Source of the DNA: JAPOKJ01 sp043767985
GTDB taxonomy: Bacteria; Pseudomonadota; Gammaproteobacteria; Burkholderiales; Burkholderiaceae_E
Direction: 5' to 3'
Assembly: GCA_043767985.1 (NCBI GenBank)
Contig: JAYVKZ010000476.1
Location: forward strand, 1-6,935
Length of the DNA stretch: 6,935 bases
Shown here: piece by piece, positions 1 to 4,387 of the stretch
Layout of the letters: every line of letters starts with the position of its first letter
How positions within the stretch are numbered: position 1 is the first letter of the stretch
Translations under genes and position numbers: made by a program
Notes under the pieces: model-generated
Seen by the model: only the letters and a program-made list of their open reading frames with translations
What the model was told of the DNA's origin: nothing
Databases searched by the model: none

Positions 1-1
1 G

Positions 2-451
2 GTCACTGAGGCTGAGCTGAAGGCTGAGTACGACAAAGTCGCTCAAGGCCAAGGCGGCCAAAAAGAGTACAAAGTTCGCCACATCTTGGTTGAGAAAGAA
101 GACGTTGCCAAGGGCATCATCGATCAACTCAAAAAGGGCGGGAAATTTGAAGAGTTGGCCAAGCAGTCGAAGGACCCTGGCTCCGGCGCCAACGGCGGTG
201 ATCTTGATTGGAACGTGCCAGGTACTTTCGTGCCCGAGTTCTCCCAAGCCATGGTCAAGCTCGAAAAAGGCAAGTTTACCGAGATTCCGGTGAAGAGCCA
301 GTTTGGCTATCACGTCATTCGTTTGGACGATACCCGTGAAACTAAGCCCCCTGCTTTCGAGCAGGTCAAGCCGCAAATTCAGCAGGGCTTAGAGCAACGC
401 AAGATTCAGGCGTTTGTGCAAGATTTGCGCACGAAGGCTGATATCAAGTAA
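2..451 (+). CDS. Parvulin-type peptidyl-prolyl cis-trans isomerase (PpiC family), C-terminal part
   Basis: The gene enters from the left edge already in frame, with the first full codon at position 2; 149 residues remain before TAA at 449-451. The protein would catalyse cis-trans isomerisation of peptide bonds before proline and assist folding of exported proteins. The visible part has a complete parvulin domain, about residues 23-110 of the fragment. It opens with VRHILV (25-30), continues through DPGSGANGGDLDW (58-70) and the PEF turn (78-80), and ends with FGYHVIRLDD (101-110). All are hallmark parvulin segments. A charged helical tail rich in Gln, Lys and Arg follows (120-149), as in the small periplasmic PpiC-like foldases of Burkholderiales. 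The missing N-terminus should carry the signal peptide and the chaperone helices, so periplasmic location is inferred from the family. It is convergent with tadA, with 28 bases between stop codons. A SurA-like protein is less likely because only one parvulin domain precedes the tail. Confidence 0.93.
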   Translation, partial: VTEAELKAEYDKVAQGQGGQKEYKVRHILVEKEDVAKGIIDQLKKGGKFEELAKQSKDPGSGANGGDLDWNVPGTFVPEFSQAMVKLEKGKFTEIPVKSQFGYHVIRLDDTRETKPPAFEQVKPQIQQGLEQRKIQAFVQDLRTKADIK

Positions 452-479
452 GTCAAGTCTGCCTGGGGTGACAGGTTGC

Positions 480-1043
480 TCACTCATCGTCAAACTTCAC
501 TTCGATGCCGCTGACCGGAGGCTGCCTAGTTGCAGCTTCTTCAGCGGCCTCTTCTTTTTCGCGCGCCAACTCTTCTTTCTTGAGTTGACGCTTCAAGGCG
601 AAAAACTCACTCAGCGTTTGACCACACTCCTCCGCCAACACGCCGCCCAGTACCTCGGTATGATGGTTAAGCTTAGCTTCCTCAAAAAGATTCAATACGC
701 TGCCCACGGCGCCAGTTTTAGGGTCTGAGGCGCCGAACACAACGCGCTTTAAGCGAGCATGCTGGATCGCGCCCGAGCACATTGCACAGGGCTCCAACGT
801 CACGTAGAGCTCACAGTCGACCAAGCGGTAATTCCCCAGCAATTGCGCCGCCGCCCGTATGGCGCGAATTTCCGCATGGGCAGTTGGATCCTGCGTGCCG
901 ATCGGGTGATTAAAACCAGTGGCAATCACCTTGCCGTCGCGCACCAACACGGCTCCCACCGGCACCTCACCCAAAATTGCTGCATTGTGGGCCTGGTCAA
1001 GCGCCAAGCGCATCATGGTTTGATCTCTGACTTGAGGTGTCAT
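480..1043 (-). CDS. tadA: tRNA-specific adenosine deaminase TadA
   Basis: The 187-residue protein belongs to the cytidine/deoxycytidylate deaminase fold. TadA deaminates the wobble adenosine (A34) of tRNA-Arg(ACG) to inosine and is normally essential. The zinc site is intact: His56 and catalytic Glu58 in TAHAE (54-58), and Cys86 and Cys89 in PCAMC (85-89). The segment EVPVGAVLV (26-34), NYRLVD (71-76), LYVTLEPC (79-86) and VVFGASDPKTGA (101-112) closely follow the E. coli TadA pattern. The C-terminus (about 152-187) is a charged Lys/Glu-rich tail that makes the protein about 20 residues longer than the E. coli enzyme (about 167). The start at 1043 is chosen because it gives the usual short lead into the first helix; Met10 and Met11 are alternatives, and none has a strong Shine-Dalgarno. 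The gene is convergent with ppiC and divergent from the SDR gene, with 151 bases between starts, so it is probably transcribed alone. Confidence 0.96.
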   Translation of the reverse strand: MTPQVRDQTMMRLALDQAHNAAILGEVPVGAVLVRDGKVIATGFNHPIGTQDPTAHAEIRAIRAAAQLLGNYRLVDCELYVTLEPCAMCSGAIQHARLKRVVFGASDPKTGAVGSVLNLFEEAKLNHHTEVLGGVLAEECGQTLSEFFALKRQLKKEELAREKEEAAEEAATRQPPVSGIEVKFDDE

Positions 1044-1111
1044 ATCGATATTTCGTGTCGCTTAAAAATGAACGTTGCAGGTTCCAGGACTGGCCTGCGC
1101 TAGCACCGCGA

Positions 1112-1139
1112 TTGTACGCACTCGTGTAGTGTTTATAGA
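1112..1139 (+). promoter_or_regulatory. Candidate sigma70 promoter for the SDR gene
   Basis: TTGTAC (1112-1117) and TATAGA (1134-1139) are separated by 16 bases, 55 bases upstream of the ATG at 1195. Each hexamer keeps the most important bases but neither is a perfect match, so this is a weak pattern call from sequence alone. Confidence 0.3.
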
Positions 1140-1194
1140 AGGGTCGCTGTGACGACCATCCCGACCTCTTCTCTCATTCAAAAAGTGGACAAAA

Positions 1195-1983
1195 ATGGAT
1201 TTGAAACTACAAGGTAAACATGTGCTGATCACCGGCGGCAGTAAAGGCATCGGCCTGGCCTGCGCGCAAGCGTTTCTCGCCGAAGGGGCCAAGGTGTCCA
1301 TCAATTCTCGCGATGCGGCCAACCTGAAGAACGCGGCCGCCACGCTCGCAGCTCCGGCAGGTCAACTTGTTTGCCACCAAGGCGATCTCTGCCAGGCGGA
1401 TCAAGCCTTAGCCGTGCTCGATGCGGCCGAAAAACAGTTCGGCCCGGTGGATATCTTGGTGACCTCCGCAGGTGCCGCCAAGCGTACGCCTCCAGACGAC
1501 CTGACGCCTGCGGCCTGGCGAGATGCCATGGATGCCAAGTACTTTTCCTACATCAATATCATCGACCCCACCATCAGGCGGATGGGCGCCAGAAAGCAAG
1601 GCAATATCGTCAACGTGATCGGCGCGGGTGGCAAGGTTGCGAGTCCTATCCATCTACCTGGCGGTGCCGCCAATGCGGCCTTAATGTTGGCGACGGCTGG
1701 GCTAGCCAATGCCTATGGTGGCAAAGGGGTTCGCGTGAACGCTGTGAATCCCGGTGCCACGCTGACCGATCGCTTAGTGGAAGGTTTTGCTGCTGAGCAA
1801 CGTCTGGCGGGCATCAGTGCCGACGATGCCATGAAGCGCGCCTCCAGTAAAACTGCGTTGGGACGCCTGGCCAAACCCGAAGAAATTGCCAATATGGTGT
1901 TGTTCTTGGCGTCTGAACAAGCGAGCTACGTGAGCGGTGTAATCATCGGCATGGATGGAGTTGGGGTGCCCATGGTGGTCTAA
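1195..1983 (+). CDS. SDR-fold oxidoreductase-like protein lacking the classical catalytic tetrad
   Basis: The 262-residue protein has classical SDR length and a complete Rossmann core. The cofactor motif TGGSKGIG is at 13-20, a basic pair (Ser38-Arg39) after strand 2 hints at NADP(H), GDL is at 63-65, TSAG replaces NNAG at 90-93, and NPGAT (185-189) and the late motif ALGRLAKPEEIANMVLFLAS (221-240) are typical. The active site is not. Aligning by eye, the tetrad Asn falls on Lys115, the Ser on Gly143 (in NVIGAGG), the Tyr on Gly156 and the Lys on Asn160 (in PGGAANAAL). Other SDR-family proteins with an NVIGA and NAALM pattern are known from memory, so this is probably a subfamily trait rather than a recent mutation. 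Substrate is unknown; it may bind a nucleotide without classical dehydrogenase chemistry. The ATG at 1195 fits the fold start, although the Shine-Dalgarno is weak. It is convergent with the selenoprotein gene, 16 bases apart. Confidence 0.9.
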   Translation: MDLKLQGKHVLITGGSKGIGLACAQAFLAEGAKVSINSRDAANLKNAAATLAAPAGQLVCHQGDLCQADQALAVLDAAEKQFGPVDILVTSAGAAKRTPPDDLTPAAWRDAMDAKYFSYINIIDPTIRRMGARKQGNIVNVIGAGGKVASPIHLPGGAANAALMLATAGLANAYGGKGVRVNAVNPGATLTDRLVEGFAAEQRLAGISADDAMKRASSKTALGRLAKPEEIANMVLFLASEQASYVSGVIIGMDGVGVPMVV

Positions 1984-1999
1984 CAAGCTTGGAGAGCCG

Positions 2000-2875
2000 T
2001 CACGCTTCACGTTTTAGTCGCGAAGCCTCCAGTTGCTTTTGGCGACGCGCTTCACCAATCGCGATGAGTCGATCCCGCTCGGCCGGATCCACTCGACCAT
2101 AACGTGAACGCCACTGCGGGTCCTCCTTCCAAGCAAACCCTGACGCCACGGTGGTCCGCGGTGCAGTGGCGGTCTCCAGTAAGCTGAGAGCCGACCTGAC
2201 AATCATGCGCTGCATCTCCGGCCGCCATGGATGACCACAGGGGTTACCCAGTGGAAAATCGGTGAAGAAAAACCGGGGCACGCCGCAATATTCCACAATA
2301 TCGCGGGCCGACCCAACCATCACCGTCGGAATACCATGGGCTTCAAGATGCCGTGCGACCAGACTCACGGTCTGGTGGCACACGGGTCAAAGCGCGCTCA
2401 GAAAGGCGGCGTCGGCCCCGTCCTCACGCAGGTGTGCGAGGATCAGGGGCGCATCTTCTTCAATGGTCTTGCGCTGGCTATATTCCGTGGGCACGCCGTG
2501 AAAGCGTGTCGTTAGTCCCGCGATGACCCCCTCATCAGCAGCGGCCAAAACGGCCTGAATCGGCAAGAAAGTTTCGCGATCTTCGGTGTGCGTGGACTCT
2601 CGATCCCAGGCCAGGTTGTCGGTATTGAGCCCTGGAGGTAAAGGATCGACCATCCCAGACCAAACATGCTTTACGCCGCGAGCATCTCGATTAGAGCGAT
2701 CCAAAGGATGGGCCGTGGTGACCATGCCAATGCGTGCTTGGCTTAAGGGCTTGCCTAGCCGAGCAAACGGCACGTCTAGGTAGTTGGACCACACATAGTC
2801 CTTGGTGTATCCAATCGCCCGGTAGTACTCCCGGGTGCGGGCCATGTAGTGGATCGTCTGATCTTCTAAAGTCAT
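2000..2875 (-). CDS. Selenoprotein of the glycine/sarcosine/betaine/proline reductase selenoprotein-B (GrdB/PrdB-like) family, in-frame UGA as Sec163
   Basis: A conventional reading gives two abutting pieces in the same frame: 162 codons from ATG at 2875 to TGA at 2389-2387, and 127 codons resuming at a GTG at 2383. Read through, they form one 291-residue protein in which UGA is residue 163 within SALUPVCHQT, a U-x-x-C redox motif (Sec163, Cys166). Family-like conserved stretches lie on both sides: the early block around 36-60 (FARLGKPL, then MVTTAHPLDRSN), HTEDRETFLPI (96-106), FHGVPTEYSQRKTIEEDAPLI (125-145, last residues before AHLREDGADAAFLSAL), and afterwards GIPTVMVGSARDIVEYCGVPR and DFPLGNPCG. 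The GTG is Val165, not a plausible start. A hairpin directly after the UGA fits a bacterial SECIS. The upstream frame is closed by TAG at 2890-2888, so ATG 2875 is the first possible start. It is shorter than clostridial GrdB (over 400 residues), and no pyruvoyl partner subunit or thioredoxin gene is nearby, so the substrate is unknown. Final stop is TGA at 2002-2000. Confidence 0.85.
2352..2389 (-). promoter_or_regulatory. Putative bacterial SECIS element downstream of the Sec UGA
   Basis: Reading the minus strand, UGA (2389-2387) is followed by 17 bases and then a five-base loop CGTGA (2369-2365). The upper stem is seven uninterrupted pairs, ACCAGAC (2376-2370) with GTCTGGT (2364-2358). A single C-C mismatch (2377/2357) separates it from a lower stem of five pairs (2378-2382 with 2356-2352, the last a T-G wobble). 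A G followed by T sits at loop positions 2-3. A stem-loop a short distance after UGA with a G early in the apical loop is what SelB-dependent bacterial SECIS elements show. The hairpin lies inside coding sequence, as bacterial SECIS must. Confidence 0.72.
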
Positions 2876-3322
2876 ATGGGCTGGTCTCTAAATTGGCGAC
2901 GCGCTGATGTCGACTTGAACGCCGACGAAGGCTCGAGAACTAGTCTAACAGCGCTCATGACCGTGATGCAACACTTGCTCAAGAAATACGCTTGCAGGTG
3001 CAATGCCAAAACACCATGTAGGAGCGAAGGTTTGCGTGACGAACGGCTTGGCTTTAAGGCATTCACGATGTTTTAGAGATAGGTGTTTTCGCGGTGACTA
3101 CCCCCAAGTTTGTCGATGCGCTCTGAAAGCTGAGTATGGGTGTTGGCGCAAAGATCGCAAAGCGCACCAGGCTCGCCTGACATGAAGGCCTCCAAGGTGT
3201 GGGTTCTGCCTAGCCTGATCAAGGGGATATTCAGTTCGCACCGATTAGCTGGCATTGCGTGCACTTGAGCACAGAGTGCGTCGCATCATGCGTCTATCAT
3301 TGGATAAGCCAATTTTGTTCCG
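2876..3322. other. Intergenic stretch without a recognisable gene
   Basis: This stretch lies upstream of the selenoprotein start. It contains only short unrecognised ORFs on both strands, none with a family motif or a good ribosome-binding site. On the minus strand TTGCAT (2971-2966) and TAGACT (2947-2942), 18 bases apart, are a weak promoter candidate that would give the selenoprotein mRNA a leader of about 60 bases. A 63-codon minus ORF (3264-3073) is open but unrecognised. The stretch may be residual decayed sequence continuous with the ligD remnant next to it. Confidence 0.5.
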
Positions 3323-3543
3323 TAAAGTGGCCCATGCAAGCCGCCCGAAACTACCGGCTTCATCCGTGCGCCGACTTGCTTGAGCATAGGCTTGGTCACG
3401 GATTGACGGGTCTTTGAAAAATCTTTCCGTTTCGCTTCACCTTTGCCATGTTCGCAACATAGCGCTCGGGATGCAGCCTGCCCTTTGCCGCCCGTGGTTT
3501 TTAAAAAATCATTGAGGCCCAACTTTTCTAGCAGAGTTGCAAA
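3323..3543 (-). pseudogene. Decayed remnant of a LigD polymerase domain (NHEJ DNA ligase D)
   Basis: Three consecutive pieces in three different minus-strand frames resemble successive parts of the LigD polymerase (primase-like) domain. First, 3537-3481 reads LLEKLGLNDFLKTTGGKG, matching the family pattern LLxELGLxxFxKTTGGKG. Second, 3476-3417 reads LH followed by PERYVANMAKVKRNGKIF, resembling the family segment before DYLRN. Third, 3418-3323 reads FKD, RDQAYAQASRR and ends RLAWATL, loosely matching FxDYLRN, AYSxRAR and PLAWxEL. The order is correct, but about 35-45 residues normally between pieces one and two are missing and frames shift at least twice, so no functional protein can be made. 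LigD works with Ku in bacterial non-homologous end joining; the ligase and nuclease domains are not present here. The call rests on motif memory, with pieces one and two much stronger than three. Confidence 0.6.
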
Positions 3544-3564
3544 GCGATCATTTTTGGTTAGAAT
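3537..3564 (+). promoter_or_regulatory. Candidate sigma70 promoter for the sensor kinase
   Basis: TTGCAA (3537-3542) and TAGAAT (3559-3564, five of six consensus bases) are 16 bases apart in a locally AT-rich patch. Transcription would begin near 3571, about 30 bases before the TTG start at 3602. The promoter falls inside the 5' end of the decayed ligD sequence, so it may have arisen at or after the junction. Confidence 0.42.
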
Positions 3565-3591
3565 ATTCAATATCAAGATCAGTTCGTCACC

Positions 3592-3596
3592 GGAGG
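3592..3596 (+). promoter_or_regulatory. Shine-Dalgarno GGAGG that sets a TTG start for the kinase
   Basis: GGAGG is followed by a five-base spacer (ATAAA) and TTG at 3602-3604, in frame with the membrane domain. The upstream ATG at 3443 is in the same frame but has no such site, and the 53 codons it would add lie antisense to the ligD remnant, so TTG is preferred. Confidence 0.65.
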
Positions 3597-3601
3597 ATAA
3601 A

Positions 3602-4387
3602 TTGCTGAGGGTCAACGGGTCAATAGCGCAACGCACAACCTCGACTGCGGGCGATCCTGGTCCTCCGATATCACTTTCCGGTGTCGCGATTACGAAACTA
3701 TGTGGCGTCGCAGTAATTTTGTTAGGGGTTCTCGCGCTGCTCGGGTGGGTGTTGCAGGTGGAGGCTTTACGAACGTCGCTACCAGGGAGCGCACCCGTGG
3801 CTCTAAGCGCAGCATTAAGCTTCGTGCTGGCTGGTGTTGCGCTGACGCTACGTGAGCATCGGTATCTGCGATTAAGCCTTGCAATTGCAGTGATGGGGCT
3901 TGGCGTATTGTCGCTGACTCAGCATGTTCTTGGGATCAGTTTCGGCGTAGAACGCCTCGTGGTACCCCGCGACCTAGAAGCAATGCAAGTTGAATCAGGT
4001 CGGATGGCACTCAGTAGTACTTGCGCCTTTATCCTGCTCGGCATTGCCCTTTTGCAACTCACCACTCGTCGAATTGAAAGGCGTCGGATTAATGAAACAA
4101 TCGCCGTTGTGGTCGGTGGTGTGGCATTGCTCGCAGTAACCGGTTACATCTATGGAACCAAGGAGCTCTATAGCCTCTCCGGCTTTGGTAGCATGGCCCT
4201 AAACACTGCAGTGGGGTTTGCGTTGCTTGCGCTCGGCATTCTTTGCATGCGCTCGGACGGAATCGCCCGTGTTTTGCCCATCCTAGTCCGGGCGCTGACG
4301 TGGCGCGTCGACTACTCCCCGTCGCGATCTTGGTGCCAACGCTGCTGGGCTGGATTGTGTTATCAGCCGAGAAATCCGGTTTCTTAA
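3602..4387 (+). CDS. Sensor histidine kinase, N-terminal membrane part up to the frameshift
   Basis: From TTG at 3602 this frame codes 261 residues to TAA at 4385-4387, but only about the first 226 look genuine. It is the membrane sensor region of the kinase that continues in another frame. Hydrophobic segments lie near residues 32-53, 64-83, 90-111, 136-153, 165-184 and 197-216; two more follow in the next frame, giving about eight. Three of the helices carry the same motif: VALSAALSFVLAGVALTL, MALSSTCAFILLGIALLQL and MALNTAVGFALLALGIL. After VLP (residues 224-226) the reading becomes unlike the family and Trp/Cys/Arg-rich (ALTWRVDYSPSRSWCQRCW), whereas frame 1 at the same place reads SPGADVARRLLPVAILVPTLLGW. 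A one-base loss (or two-base gain) at about 4277-4290 explains this. No classical slippery heptamer is visible. An annotation pipeline could alternatively start at ATG 3443 and call this a hypothetical membrane protein. Confidence 0.75.
   Translation: MLRVNGSIAQRTTSTAGDPGPPISLSGVAITKLCGVAVILLGVLALLGWVLQVEALRTSLPGSAPVALSAALSFVLAGVALTLREHRYLRLSLAIAVMGLGVLSLTQHVLGISFGVERLVVPRDLEAMQVESGRMALSSTCAFILLGIALLQLTTRRIERRRINETIAVVVGGVALLAVTGYIYGTKELYSLSGFGSMALNTAVGFALLALGILCMRSDGIARVLPILVRALTWRVDYSPSRSWCQRCWAGLCYQPRNPVS

Noticed and set aside
452..479. Possible terminator between the convergent ppiC and tadA genes (CCTG...CAGG).
   Set aside because: Only four stem pairs and no T-run; too weak to call.
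2001..2036. Hairpin GCTTC...GAAGC near the convergent ends of the SDR and selenoprotein genes.
   Set aside because: Five pairs with a long loop, inside coding sequence and without a U-tract; not a credible terminator.
2000..2383. A separate 127-residue protein starting at GTG 2383.
   Set aside because: The GTG lies two codons after the UGA within a conserved redox motif and has no ribosome-binding site. It is the C-terminal half of the selenoprotein.
3443..3601. ATG at 3443 as the start of the kinase membrane protein.
   Set aside because: The 53 extra codons are antisense to decayed ligD sequence, are charged and unlike a signal or membrane segment, and have no good ribosome-binding site. 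TTG 3602 has GGAGG at ideal spacing.
3073..3636. A second possible readthrough ORF on the minus strand, interrupted by TGA at 3288-3286 next to a Cys codon, as a further selenoprotein.
   Set aside because: No family resemblance on the downstream side, no convincing hairpin noticed after the TGA, and the upstream half overlaps the frame-broken ligD remnant. Coincidental openness is more likely.
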